From positions 682,001 through 746,000 of the forward strand of contig NZ_JACSZW010000001.1 of NCBI RefSeq assembly GCF_014472395.1: a stretch of 64,000 bases of DNA, read 5' to 3'. The stretch is from Pedobacter sp. N36a (lineage in GTDB: Bacteria; Bacteroidota; Bacteroidia; Sphingobacteriales; Sphingobacteriaceae). The notes beneath the pieces are model-generated. The model saw only the letters and a program-made list of their open reading frames with translations. It did not search any database and was not told the DNA's origin. The number at the start of each line of letters is the position of its first letter. The stretch's first letter is position 1. Shown one piece after another: positions 7,816 to 16,468 of this stretch. Both the position numbers and the translations under genes were made by a program.

Positions 7816-9129
7816 CTAAACTACTTTTAAGTTGCTTACTTCACCCCAGGCTTTCACCATCACTAACTTTTTACGTTGTTCAGTCACTTTTACATAGCGC
7901 TTAAAACTCTTGTAATCTTCCCAGCCGCCTATTTTCATAACCTCCTCAGTGCTCATTCCTTTTTCTAATGATAGAGAAGCAAAGGTTTTTCGAGCATTAT
8001 GGAACGATATCAACGCCCATTTTGGGTACAGATTAATCTCGCGAACATTCCCTCTGAATCTAACTATCTCCTGAGGTTTATCAATACCGGCCAGTTGACA
8101 TAGCTCTTTGACGTAATCATTCAATTTTTGATTTGAAACTACTGGTAAGGGTCTTCGATTTTCTTTATACTTGCTTAAGATAGATGCAGATACTGCATTC
8201 AATGGAACGCTCAGCTCAGTTTTTGTTTTTTTGACTGTTATTGTGATAACATCATTATGGATATGTTCTCTTTTTAGTTGGGCAACATCGGAATACCGGA
8301 AACCTGTAACGCATGCAAACAAAAACACATCTTTTGTTTGGTCCAGTCGCTTATTAGAAGATAAATCTAAATTATACAAGGCATTAAACTCGTCTTGCTC
8401 TAGGGCAATTACTTCAAGGGTTTCCTTCTTAATTGTAAAGTCTTTATAACTATCAGAAATCTTGATATTATTGCGTCTGGCATAGCTTAAAAGAGTTTTT
8501 AAGGTACTTAGGAGTTTAGCAATGGTGCTATTGCCGAGGTTTCTGTGATTTATAAGGAAGGTTTGAAACTTAGCAAAGAATGAATAATCAATTTGGTCAA
8601 ATTTCACTTTGATTTTTGAGTGTTGCTCAAAAGCCATTAAATGTGTTTTAACAGATTTATAAATATTTAAACTGCCTGGTTCCCTAAGCGCAAGATGATC
8701 ACTTATATACTGATCAATAAAATTAAATAGCAATTCTTTAGCCTCATCTTTATGGGTTTTTCCACCATTTTGCTGTTTAATTTCTTTAATGATATCTGAA
8801 CCAGAATAGGACTGTTTATTATACTCAAATCGCTTTTCTATGTTCCGGATCTGGGAAGTTAATGTATTCATCTCTTGGAGAACATTTCCGATCTGAACAC
8901 TATCGAGAAGAGTTAGTTCAAAATCAATATTTGGATTTAACTTTAATGCATCCTTTTTCTTTACAAATACTGGAAGCCTGGTGGATAAGTCCCAGTTTAA
9001 CTCATGTAATTTTATTTTGGTCTGAATTGTAAACCTCTCTCCTTGGATTTGATAGATAATTCTAAGCGGTGATTTCAGTGTCTTTTTTGACACCATGTCT
9101 TTTCTCAGATCAAAACGTATTGTGCCCAT
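7816..9129 (-). CDS. int: Tyrosine recombinase (integrase)
   Basis: 437 residues, with the three-part layout of Bacteroidota integrases: an arm-binding-like N-terminus (1-100), a SAM-like core-binding domain (about 130-225) and a catalytic domain (about 240-425). Catalytic residues are visible: Arg278 in CVTGFRYSD, Lys about 301 in VKKTKTEL, His377 and Arg380 in HNARKTF, Trp403 in GGWEDYKS (in place of the usual His, which is common in this group), and nucleophile Tyr412 in KRYVKV. It is complete and looks active. It reads away from the attachment site, 175 bp from the tRNA fragment, as expected for the terminal gene of an integrated element. Confidence 0.95.
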   Translation of the reverse strand: MGTIRFDLRKDMVSKKTLKSPLRIIYQIQGERFTIQTKIKLHELNWDLSTRLPVFVKKKDALKLNPNIDFELTLLDSVQIGNVLQEMNTLTSQIRNIEKRFEYNKQSYSGSDIIKEIKQQNGGKTHKDEAKELLFNFIDQYISDHLALREPGSLNIYKSVKTHLMAFEQHSKIKVKFDQIDYSFFAKFQTFLINHRNLGNSTIAKLLSTLKTLLSYARRNNIKISDSYKDFTIKKETLEVIALEQDEFNALYNLDLSSNKRLDQTKDVFLFACVTGFRYSDVAQLKREHIHNDVITITVKKTKTELSVPLNAVSASILSKYKENRRPLPVVSNQKLNDYVKELCQLAGIDKPQEIVRFRGNVREINLYPKWALISFHNARKTFASLSLEKGMSTEEVMKIGGWEDYKSFKRYVKVTEQRKKLVMVKAWGEVSNLKVV

Positions 9130-9304
9130 TGCTATTTTTTTGCTAAAGGTATGTTTTTACCAAACATGGTGCAAAAATAGGTGCAATTATTTTAATGACA
9201 GTTACGTAATGTTGATGTTAATTTAGGTTTCAAAATAATTTAACCCTATTTAAAACGCTATTAACGGCTATTCTATCCCTGAATATCATTAAACGTCATC
9301 AAAA

Positions 9305-9326
9305 GGTTCGAATCCCTTCGGGAACA
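9305..9326 (+). other. Attachment site: 3' end of a tRNA gene
   Basis: The sequence reads as T-loop TTCGAAT with closing G-C, the 3' half of the T stem, acceptor strand CGGGAAC and discriminator A. The complement of the T stem breaks down at position 51 of the tRNA (A opposite C), and no anticodon or D arm lies upstream. This is the duplicated tail left when an element integrates into a tRNA gene; the intact tRNA should lie beyond the left edge of the window. The tRNA identity cannot be read from this fragment. Confidence 0.75.
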
Positions 9327-9331
9327 CTAAT

Positions 9332-9363
9332 AAAAGCCTTTAAAGATCTCTTTAAAGGCTTTT
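9332..9363 (+). terminator. Rho-independent terminator after the tRNA fragment
   Basis: A perfect 15-bp stem (AAAAGCCTTTAAAGA with TCTTTAAAGGCTTTT) with only a 2-nt centre is followed by more T residues. It sits 5 bp after the tRNA 3' fragment, so it is probably the original tRNA terminator displaced from its gene by the integration. Confidence 0.85.
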
Positions 9364-9499
9364 TTCGTGATTAAGCTAGCCCTAAAATAATACCTGCCGC
9401 CCAATAAGGGGAAATCCAGTTCGATGAACCATTCTAAAGCGCTGATCTAGATGGAAGGATTATACGAGCTGACCCTGGTATTCTGCCCCTATTATTTTA

Positions 9500-9645
9500 A
9501 ATCCAGCGCTACACAATAAACAACACAGTGGTGACCTACATCCAAAGCCTGAAAATTGAAGTTGCGAAGAGAAGTTTTGACAGCAGCAGAAAAAACATCA
9601 CAGAAGTGAGGTATGAGGTAGGCTATACAGGCTTATTATTTAGTT
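9500..9645 (+). pseudogene. Fragment of an AraC/GlxA-type regulator
   Basis: The frame TVVTYIQSLKIEVAKRSF, then NITEVRYEVGYTG matches the DNA-binding helix-turn-helix of AraC-family regulators, closest in style to the GlxA/FtrA group. Upstream the frame is degenerate, and it breaks after VGYTG, where the following gene's 3' end is reached. The rest of the regulator and its DJ-1-like sensor domain are missing. It lies between the attachment site and the META gene, suggesting loss of DNA after integration of the element. Confidence 0.7.
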
Positions 9646-10700
9646 ACACCAAACATCAGTACCAGACGATCATTCTGATAAAGGTTCAGTGTCTGGTCTG
9701 CCACATCAAACTTAAAGTTTTTACTTCCTAAAATGCTCAGGTATTTACGCTCCAGTTCATTCAAGTCCTTATCCATACAAGCACGACGTGTACTTGCTGC
9801 CGGACCGAAAGCAATTGTAGTACTTCCCGCGTTATAATTACCGAAGTAATTATTGCAACCAGAATTACCACTAAAACGGCGCTCTGCCAGATTGAAAGAA
9901 ATCGTAACCGGTGAATTGTCCTGCGTTACCCCTTCCATCTGGATCAATTTCCATCGGTTTTTACCAATATAACTCCAGATATCGTTGTTACTATTCGCTT
10001 CGGTTCTAAACGCTAAAGCTTTCAATTTCCCTTTATAAAAAGTCAGCGTATTCCCACTCGTCTCCAATCTATAGGTTTGATCGCTTAAGGCCTGTGTAAA
10101 TTCAGACTCCAGCTTGTTCACCTTTTCATCTGAGCAGGCCATCATAGTGGAAGCTACTTTACCTATAGACAGACTTTTAGTTTTTGGGACATAGTTAAAG
10201 CTTCCGAAAATACTATTACAACCTCCAGAACCATTAAACTTATTCCCCTTTTCATCCAACCTGATAAAAACGCGATCACTGTTTACCGCTCGGCCGTTGA
10301 TTCTGCTGAGCGTCCATTTCTGGTTTGCAGCTGTTAATAACGGGTCTTTAGTGTCGAATGGCTTAACCATGATCTTTTCCTTTTTGATCACTTTCTTCAG
10401 TTTGTAGGTATAAGCAGACGCATCAGCAGGAACGTTTTTTCTTTTTGTCCTAATCACTGAAAGCGTATAACGATACCCCTCCTGATGCTTGAATCCTTGG
10501 ATTTCGCTATAAAAAAGCTCCCAATTCTTGCTGTTTTTGTATTTTACCTGTAAACAATTCATTGGGGCAACTCCAGTACAAGAGGCACGGTCTTCCTTCA
10601 CCATCAACGTGATCACATCCGCGGCCATTGCGCTCATCACACTGCCAAAAACAATCAGCAGTGATAGAATTCCTTTTTTTGTAATGATACTTTTTAACAT
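9636..10700 (-). CDS. Secreted DUF4377 protein with two META (HslJ-like) domains
   Basis: 354 residues. A signal peptide ends near residue 26 (ILSLLIVFGSVMSAMA). Residues about 30-105 match DUF4377 (CTGVAPMNCLQVKYKNS and GYRYTLSVIRTKRKNVPADA). Two META domains follow, about 120-230 and 245-350, each with the hallmark GSGGCNSIFGSF or GNSGCNNYFGNY and a downstream ASTMMACSD or ASTRRACMD segment. META domains occur in HslJ, a heat-shock and novobiocin-related envelope protein; precise function is unknown. It is complete and appears monocistronic. Confidence 0.85.
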   Translation of the reverse strand: MLKSIITKKGILSLLIVFGSVMSAMAADVITLMVKEDRASCTGVAPMNCLQVKYKNSKNWELFYSEIQGFKHQEGYRYTLSVIRTKRKNVPADASAYTYKLKKVIKKEKIMVKPFDTKDPLLTAANQKWTLSRINGRAVNSDRVFIRLDEKGNKFNGSGGCNSIFGSFNYVPKTKSLSIGKVASTMMACSDEKVNKLESEFTQALSDQTYRLETSGNTLTFYKGKLKALAFRTEANSNNDIWSYIGKNRWKLIQMEGVTQDNSPVTISFNLAERRFSGNSGCNNYFGNYNAGSTTIAFGPAASTRRACMDKDLNELERKYLSILGSKNFKFDVADQTLNLYQNDRLVLMFGVTK

Positions 10701-10791
10701 TTTGCGTGTATTTAAAATGATATTTAACCTTTGACCATTTCCACAGACGTTTGGGTAACTACAATTCTCACACCAAAATTATATGATTGGT

Positions 10792-11765
10792 TCAATACAA
10801 GCAAAATGCTGAAAACAGTAAAAAGCCAAAAATACCTTTAAAACTAGCTTCAGTATATCCAGCGCTAGCAGTCATCCCTTTTCCACCGATACAGGTACGG
10901 ATGTGAATACAATCTTCGATATTATATTCAAAAATACGTTCTGTTGGATGCTGAGGGTAATAACCGGCCCAGGTGGTTCCCATATCACGAAGGTTGAAGT
11001 TCACCATCCGTTCCCCTTCTTTCAGCATCAGCTCGTTGATGTGCTGTTTCACATTGAAACCAAGGTCATCAAAATGGGCAACATCAGGATATTCATGAGC
11101 GTCTCCGATGATAAAACTACCATCTACTGCTTTTTTAAAGAATAAATGAATGCCCCATTCTTTCAATTCCTTATCATGATCAGGAGTGGCCAACTGTTTA
11201 AACGAAGGACAGCAATCTTCAAAGCTTTCATACCTTCTGATGGTTAGTCCTGTTAAAATATTTCCTTCTAGGGCAACCTCTGGCATAGGCACCGTCCGCA
11301 TCATTTGAAGTTTACTCATCACCTGTCCGCTGGAAGCAAATAATTCCGGGAAGAGCTATTTAAATTCATAACCATTACAAAGCACCGCTTTATTGGCCTG
11401 ATAAGTACGATTGCCGGACACTCGAACTGCTACACCATTTCCAGTTGGTGTGCAGTCTATCACAGGCGAATTACACAGCAAAGTATAACCTTCAAATTTT
11501 GCCTGCATAAACTCTTGAAGGCGATAAATCATCAAAGCTGGTTCTACACTGACCTCCTGGTGTAACCCATTACCTGAGCAATCACTAACCATACTTTATA
11601 ATCGACCCCCAAATATTGATGGCCATCAAAAATACCTGCAGTAAAGGCCTTTCTAAAAGCATACATACTGTTGTAACAGCCGAAAGCCGCTAACCCCGCC
11701 AAAAAAGAAATATAGAAATATGGCCAAACCGCAACCTTGTTCCGACAGTATTTTAACAGGTTCAT
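10792..11765 (-). pseudogene. Deletion fusion of DUF5690 membrane protein and TIGR03364-like FAD oxidoreductase, with amber codon
   Basis: Starting at ATG 11765, about 68 residues match the N-terminus of DUF5690 membrane proteins (FGCYNSMYAFRKAFTAG, then LGVDYKVWLVIAQVMGYT). At about 11556-11559 the frame changes and the sequence becomes the C-terminal two thirds of a TIGR03364-type FAD-dependent oxidoreductase (EVSVEPALMIYRLQEF, then LCNGYEFK). At 11356-11358 there is an in-frame TAG, after which the same frame continues to the stop at 10792 (LFPELFASSGQV, KLQMMRT, CIGGKGMTASAG). In this family's usual context the two genes are neighbours in a putative organophosphonate cluster, so one deletion removed the DUF5690 C-terminus and the oxidoreductase N-terminus (including its GxGxxG site). 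Non-functional remnant. Confidence 0.85.
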
Positions 11766-11771
11766 ACAGAA

Positions 11772-11918
11772 TTATTGATTGACAATTAATACTTCAGAAT
11801 TACCATTGATCACATATGTGAGATGATATCTCAGGTCTATATCTTCTGCTTTGACAACTTGCTGTGGATAAGCATGAACCTTCACGGCCCTATCGAATAC
11901 TACTAATTTCCCCGACAT
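11772..11918 (-). pseudogene. Short remnant upstream of the DUF5690 fragment
   Basis: An ATG at 11918 opens 48 codons ending 6 bp before the DUF5690 start. The C-terminal part (AEDIDLRYHLTYVINGNSEV) reads like the tail of a real protein, and the spacing to the next gene is operon-like. The beginning (GKLVVFD) faintly recalls the start of HAD hydrolases, a known partner type in such clusters, but this is too short to trust. Probably the joined or truncated end of another gene lost in the same decay. Confidence 0.4.
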
Positions 11919-11945
11919 CATTGAACATTTACATGTTCTGAAATA

Positions 11946-11980
11946 CTAAACTTTGTGTATTAATACTAAACAAAGTTTAG
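11946..11980. promoter_or_regulatory. Nested palindromes, candidate operator
   Basis: A perfect 10-bp inverted repeat, CTAAACTTTG (11946-11955) with CAAAGTTTAG (11971-11980), encloses another perfect palindrome, GTATTAATAC (11957-11966). The 9-mer AATACTAAA also occurs twice directly (11942 and 11962). A GAACA/TGTTC dyad lies just upstream at 11924-11939. The size and symmetry suit a dimeric repressor such as TetR or GntR; it lies upstream of the decayed cluster, whose regulator may be gone. Confidence 0.5.
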
Positions 11981-12133
11981 GTTAAGGAATTGTTAGATTT
12001 CAATTACCTTCGCCTACGGAAGCCAGGCAAATTAGGTTTATGCTTTTTACTCAGAAAAAATTTATGATTTTTGCGAGTCTAAGCTAAGACCATGGCCCTT
12101 CCCCCCTTATCTTTAACCTTCAATTCATAGCAG

Positions 12134-12610
12134 ATGAAATTCAATCCTATTGCCTTTGTGATTAATCTGGCGATTCCTTTAGCAGTTGGTGCTCCTGGAA
12201 GCATACTTACCCTAAATTCCGTAAAAACCTGGTATCCTACCCTCGCGAAACCTTCTTTCAATCCACCGGATACCATTTTCCCGCCGGTATGGACTTCTAT
12301 TTTTATCCTTATGGGAGTTTCTGCCTATTTAGTATGGCAAAAAAGAGCACAGATTATCAATTTCCCACGCATGGTGGCAGTCTATGCCATTCAATTGGTA
12401 CTCAACATCATGTGGTCCTTCTTGTTTTTTTACGCGAAATCTTTAGGTGCCGCCTTATTTGAAATTGTTTTCTTATTGATTGTCATTGTCATCAATGCTT
12501 CCATGTTTTACAAAATTGACAAGACTGCGGGTTTATTGTTCATTCCTTACTTCCTATGGGTATGTTTTGCAACCGTTTTGACTTACAGCATCTTTTCGCT
12601 GAACGGTTAA
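12134..12610 (+). CDS. tspO: TspO/MBR family membrane protein
   Basis: 158 residues, five predicted membrane helices, as in all TspO proteins. Recognisable parts are GAPGSILTLNSVKTWYPTL, KPSFNPPDTIFPPVWTSIF, YLVWQKRAQ and IQLVLNIMWSFLFFYAKSLG. The family binds tetrapyrroles and related compounds and is linked to stress responses; the exact role in Bacteroidota is unclear. The gene stands alone, is followed by a hypothetical membrane protein on the same strand 79 bp later, and is preceded by 367 bp without an intact gene. Confidence 0.9.
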   Translation: MKFNPIAFVINLAIPLAVGAPGSILTLNSVKTWYPTLAKPSFNPPDTIFPPVWTSIFILMGVSAYLVWQKRAQIINFPRMVAVYAIQLVLNIMWSFLFFYAKSLGAALFEIVFLLIVIVINASMFYKIDKTAGLLFIPYFLWVCFATVLTYSIFSLNG

Positions 12611-12689
12611 TTTAATAGCGGGTCTGCAAAAAACATATTCGCTTTTACTACATTTGAAAAAATTAATAACATCAATGATTTTTAGCGCA

Positions 12690-13220
12690 ATGAAAAGATT
12701 ATCCTTAGTGCTTTTGCTAATTATGGCTTGTACAACTGTCTTCGCACAACATGCAGACATCAATAATTTTATCGTAAAAGAGAGCCTATTGAAAAACAGC
12801 AAGCTTGCTATTATTGCAGCAGATTCGCTGGATAATCCAATAGAAAAAATCAATGGTGTCTATACTTTTACAGTGAGTGGCTTTACACAGCCTATTAAGT
12901 TCAATGACGGAATAGCAGTATTACCACTGCAATTAGAAAGATCGGCTTTCGTTTACCTGAAACACCAGAATGACAAGGGTACACACAGTAAATTATTATA
13001 TGTCTACAAAAAAGATGGCACCCTAAATCCATATACAATTAGTAGTTTATGGCTAGTTTTATTCCCATTAATCCTGGTATTCCTGGCTTTTGCTTTTAGA
13101 AAATTCATCATTATAGCGGTGATCTTACTCCTGGTTTTCTTTTACTTTAACCACAGCAACGGCCTGAGTGCCTCCACCTTCTTTGAAACTATTTTTGATG
13201 GTTTAAAGAAGATGTTTTAA
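12690..13220 (+). CDS. Hypothetical exported membrane protein
   Basis: 176 residues from the ATG at 12690, chosen because it begins a proper signal peptide (MKRLSLVLLLIMACTTVFAQ); an in-frame ATG at 12654 would add 12 residues. A periplasmic domain of about 95 residues (beta-rich, IEKINGVYTFTVSGFTQPI) is followed by two hydrophobic helices near 122-158 and a short soluble tail. No family recognised. It could be part of an envelope-stress or transport function with TspO, but only proximity says so. Confidence 0.65.
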   Translation: MKRLSLVLLLIMACTTVFAQHADINNFIVKESLLKNSKLAIIAADSLDNPIEKINGVYTFTVSGFTQPIKFNDGIAVLPLQLERSAFVYLKHQNDKGTHSKLLYVYKKDGTLNPYTISSLWLVLFPLILVFLAFAFRKFIIIAVILLLVFFYFNHSNGLSASTFFETIFDGLKKMF

Positions 13221-13289
13221 CTTATAAATAGCCGCTGATCAGGACAAAACCAATTCATAGGTATGGCCTGATCAGTATTAAAGCGATAT

Positions 13290-15728
13290 TTAGAAAGGCA
13301 TTCCGATTCCGAAATTATACTGTACAAAACGATACCGATCTGGCGTATTGAGTTTATCATAATCTTCTCTAAATTTCTTTCCACCACCCAGAAATTTACT
13401 AATCACCCATTGATCTGATCCTTTAAACTGTGGATCTTTAAGCTTAAGACCTACATCAAAACGGAAGACAAAGTACTGTACATCATAACGAAATCCCATC
13501 CCAGTACCAATCGCTATCTGTTTAGCCAGATTTTTTATTCTGAAAACCGTTTCATCACCCACATCAGTATTTACATCAACTACCTTAGTAGAGTCGTTTA
13601 TCTTCTTGCGGAGGTTCCATACATTCCCCATATCTAAAAAGACTGCTCCTTTTAATTTACCACCGAAAAACTTATTCACTAGTTTGAAACGATACTCCAG
13701 GTTTGCTTCCATGTGCATGTCACCGAGTTGATCCAGACCATACAGTGTTCTACGTTGTTCTTCACTTGGAATTGCAATTCCACGATTATAAGCCCCGGGG
13801 CCTAAAGTTCTAGCCTGCCAAGCCCTAACCCCTGAAGATCCACCCGCAAAGAATTGCTTCTCAAATGGCATGTCTATCGAATTCCCATAGGCATATCCTA
13901 CACCAAGGTTTAATCTGGCTACAAATTGCTTATCCAGTCCCAAACCTTTATACCATCTTATATCCACTTCCGGACGTACATATTGATTAAATTGAACGCC
14001 TAAAAGTTTCCCATAAATCTCTTGCCGAGGAGCCATTTCTACACCTGCAAGTTTTGAAAAAGCATAAAGCATATTCCCAGCTATATCCATATTCCCACGG
14101 AAATAAATAAAATCATTACCAGTCAGCAGCTTATCAGCATTTAAGGAGTATACATATTTAATACCTAATGTAATGCTCTTCCTTTTCAATAAATCGATGG
14201 TGTATTTATTGTTTTTAAGCAGGTCCTGAATATATTGTGAGGTATCTTTATCATTGAAAAGTAGGCTACCAAATCTATACTCAAAGTTGATCGGTGTCAC
14301 TGAATGAAGTTTAGATTTTGTTTCTATAAATTCATACGTCAAGGAATTTAAAAACACCCTTCTGGAAAAAAAATCCTTTTGCAAAGCGAACACATAACTA
14401 CTGGAGAAGATCGTATGTGGCATTCCGCCTTTCCCCGTCACGTATTTAGAAAAATAAGGCATCATCAAGCGAGGAACAGTTAGACTGGCACTGACGGAGA
14501 AATCCCGTTGGTAAATATCGCTAAAAATAGAGCCGCCCTGACCAACCCTCGATTGTAAACCACCTTTAATCTGAAACTCGAAACGCTCTGTACCTCTAAA
14601 AAAGTTATTATTGGTATAAGTATTACTCAGGTTAAATCCAACCGTACCGCCATTAAAAGGCACTTCCCCTTCCACTCTATTACTCATGATTTTTTGAGGA
14701 ATCAATTGCACAAATGGGCTTACTTTTAACGTACTGTCTTTCGCTTTTTGATAATCAATTTTAACATTTTTAAATACATTCAGCTCATATAGTCTATCAA
14801 AAGTGATGTTTTCATTCCTGATGTCATATTGTTCTCCTTCACGTAGGAAATTATAACGCACAACAGGATTTCTTCTGAATTTTTTAGAGAGGTCAGTATA
14901 CCGTATCCCCTTAAAAATTCGTTTATTTAAGGTGACAGAATCGGGATAACCATCTGAATTTGGGGCAATAATGATATTGGTTTCTCCTATTTTATATTTT
15001 GAATGGTGTGATTTATCCAATGGGTTATCGATTAACAAAGTCACTTTCGCTTTACTGGCATTGGTATTTGAGTCTACCAAAAACCTCACATAAGGCTTGG
15101 CGAAATCAAAATAACCATTCTCTTTCATCAATTGATAAATCTTATCTCTTTCGAAAGAGAGCGAATCATCATCAAAGCGCATTCCTTTTTTAATACGAGT
15201 AAACAGATCCCTCTGTGAGAGGTACAGCTGCTTTACTGCGCTATCTGGGATCTGGAAGGTAAATTCTGAAATTTTAAAGTCCGGCCCGGTATTCGCCACA
15301 AACGTGACTTCCGCTTTTTGATCTTTCACTTTAATATTAGACTTCACTTTAGCATTAAAATACCCCTTACTCATCAGGTATTTTTCAATTTGACTGCGGG
15401 AAATATCCACAATTGCACTGTCAAGAATTGGCGGTGGGCTTCCCAAAGGTTTGACATTACTCGTCTTATAACGACCGTCCTTGGTATTGAACATATTATA
15501 GAGCAACACGTTGATGCCTAACTTGGAAGTCGGACGAATATCTTTTTGAATATAGTTATAAGCCTCCTCTTCGAAAGCTGGATCTATGCTATCAATTTTT
15601 ACTTTCTTAACGATGGATTGGTAGGGTTCGATGTACTTTGTTGAAGAACATCCTGCCACAAAAACAATAATAAGTAGTAATATTGCAAGAAACTGGACAT
15701 TCTTTTTATAATTATAGTATGCTTTCAA
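13290..15728 (-). CDS. tamL: TamL, lipoprotein of the Omp85 (BamA/TamA) family
   Basis: 812 residues. The N-terminus is a lipoprotein signal (FLAILLLIIVFVAGC, lipid-anchored Cys27). POTRA-like repeats occupy about 40-330, and the Omp85 barrel the C-terminal 450 residues, with the family signatures QFFAGGSSGVRAWQARTLGPG and LEANLEYRF and a terminal aromatic (GIGMPF). In Bacteroidota the lipoprotein TamL partners TamB in outer-membrane assembly. The only in-frame start that keeps the signal peptide is TTG at 15728; it overlaps the divergent methyltransferase start (15719) by 10 bp. No tamB homologue is next to it in the window. Confidence 0.9.
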   Translation of the reverse strand: MKAYYNYKKNVQFLAILLLIIVFVAGCSSTKYIEPYQSIVKKVKIDSIDPAFEEEAYNYIQKDIRPTSKLGINVLLYNMFNTKDGRYKTSNVKPLGSPPPILDSAIVDISRSQIEKYLMSKGYFNAKVKSNIKVKDQKAEVTFVANTGPDFKISEFTFQIPDSAVKQLYLSQRDLFTRIKKGMRFDDDSLSFERDKIYQLMKENGYFDFAKPYVRFLVDSNTNASKAKVTLLIDNPLDKSHHSKYKIGETNIIIAPNSDGYPDSVTLNKRIFKGIRYTDLSKKFRRNPVVRYNFLREGEQYDIRNENITFDRLYELNVFKNVKIDYQKAKDSTLKVSPFVQLIPQKIMSNRVEGEVPFNGGTVGFNLSNTYTNNNFFRGTERFEFQIKGGLQSRVGQGGSIFSDIYQRDFSVSASLTVPRLMMPYFSKYVTGKGGMPHTIFSSSYVFALQKDFFSRRVFLNSLTYEFIETKSKLHSVTPINFEYRFGSLLFNDKDTSQYIQDLLKNNKYTIDLLKRKSITLGIKYVYSLNADKLLTGNDFIYFRGNMDIAGNMLYAFSKLAGVEMAPRQEIYGKLLGVQFNQYVRPEVDIRWYKGLGLDKQFVARLNLGVGYAYGNSIDMPFEKQFFAGGSSGVRAWQARTLGPGAYNRGIAIPSEEQRRTLYGLDQLGDMHMEANLEYRFKLVNKFFGGKLKGAVFLDMGNVWNLRKKINDSTKVVDVNTDVGDETVFRIKNLAKQIAIGTGMGFRYDVQYFVFRFDVGLKLKDPQFKGSDQWVISKFLGGGKKFREDYDKLNTPDRYRFVQYNFGIGMPF

Positions 15729-16468
15729 AATCTCAAATAGGTTTTATAAAATCGTTACATCAAAAAAAGTACCGTAAAGAAAATGGGATATTTATTATTG
15801 AAGGTATAAAATCTATTGCAGAATTTATTCATTCTTCTTACCAGGTTCACAGCATCTATTATCTGGCTCAATATCAGTCTCTACTCCCTGAATTACCTGC
15901 AAATATAAAGTTATTTGAAGTAAACAGTACGGAACTGGATAAGATAAGTACTTTACAAACACCACAAGGGATTCTGGCCTTGGTTCATCTCCCTAAAAAC
16001 CAGGGACTGGATACAAAACAGCTCAAAAACAGCTTTTCATTAGTACTTGATGGCATACAAGATCCGGGAAACCTCGGAACCATCATCCGCACTGCAGATT
16101 GGTTTGGCTTTAAAAACATCATTTGTTCTCAAAATACAGTAGAAGTGTATAATCCGAAGACGGTACAAGCTACAATGGGCTCATTGAGCAGGATGGAAAT
16201 TTATTATCAGGACCTTGCACCATTGCTTTCTTCCCCGCCAGTTCCAGTATTCGGAGCGGTATTGAATGGAAAAAGTATGTATAAGGTAGACTGGGGAACT
16301 GAAGGATTGGTGATTTTAGGAAATGAAGGACAAGGAATTTCTCCGGAAATTATGGAATTAATCACCGTACCTGTGACGATTCCCAGAATTGGCGGAGCAG
16401 AATCTTTAAACGTAGCAGTTTGTGCAGCAATACTATGCGCAGATATCAGCAGAAATTTTCAAAAATAA
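15719..16468 (+). CDS. TrmH/SpoU family RNA 2'-O-methyltransferase
   Basis: 249 residues from ATG 15719. The N-terminal substrate-binding domain starts SKSQIGFIKSLHQKKYRKE, which is typical of rRNA methyltransferases of the RlmB/TrmH type. The SPOUT domain carries motif 1 LDGIQDPGNLGTIIRTADW, motif 2 ILGNEGQGIS and motif 3 IPRIGGAESLNVAVCAAI, which form the knotted SAM site. It methylates a ribose in rRNA or tRNA; which nucleotide cannot be read from sequence. A longer in-frame ATG at 15683 exists but lies inside the divergent tamL, so 15719 is preferred. Confidence 0.9.
   Translation: MLSKSQIGFIKSLHQKKYRKENGIFIIEGIKSIAEFIHSSYQVHSIYYLAQYQSLLPELPANIKLFEVNSTELDKISTLQTPQGILALVHLPKNQGLDTKQLKNSFSLVLDGIQDPGNLGTIIRTADWFGFKNIICSQNTVEVYNPKTVQATMGSLSRMEIYYQDLAPLLSSPPVPVFGAVLNGKSMYKVDWGTEGLVILGNEGQGISPEIMELITVPVTIPRIGGAESLNVAVCAAILCADISRNFQK

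Larger units (their letters stand above)
1..9326 (-). mobile_element. Integrase end of a prophage or phage-derived integrated element
   Basis: All genes from the left edge to 9129 lie on the minus strand and are tightly packed. In transcription order they are tyrosine integrase, an unrecognised protein, an excisionase-like HTH protein, a replication initiator/loader, a DnaB helicase, several small proteins and a tail tape-measure protein. The tape-measure gene makes a tailed phage more likely than a conjugative element. The right boundary is placed at a tRNA 3' fragment at 9305-9326, where the rest of the tRNA is absent. The element continues beyond position 1, so the left boundary, capsid, terminase and lysis genes cannot be judged. 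Whether it can still excise is unknown. Confidence 0.85.

Noticed and set aside
9305..9326. A complete tRNA gene at the element boundary.
   Set aside because: No D arm, anticodon arm or 5' acceptor strand lies upstream; only the 3' end is present.
12079..12276. A minus-strand frame antisense to tspO.
   Set aside because: It is a shadow of the intact tspO coding sequence and has no protein-like features.
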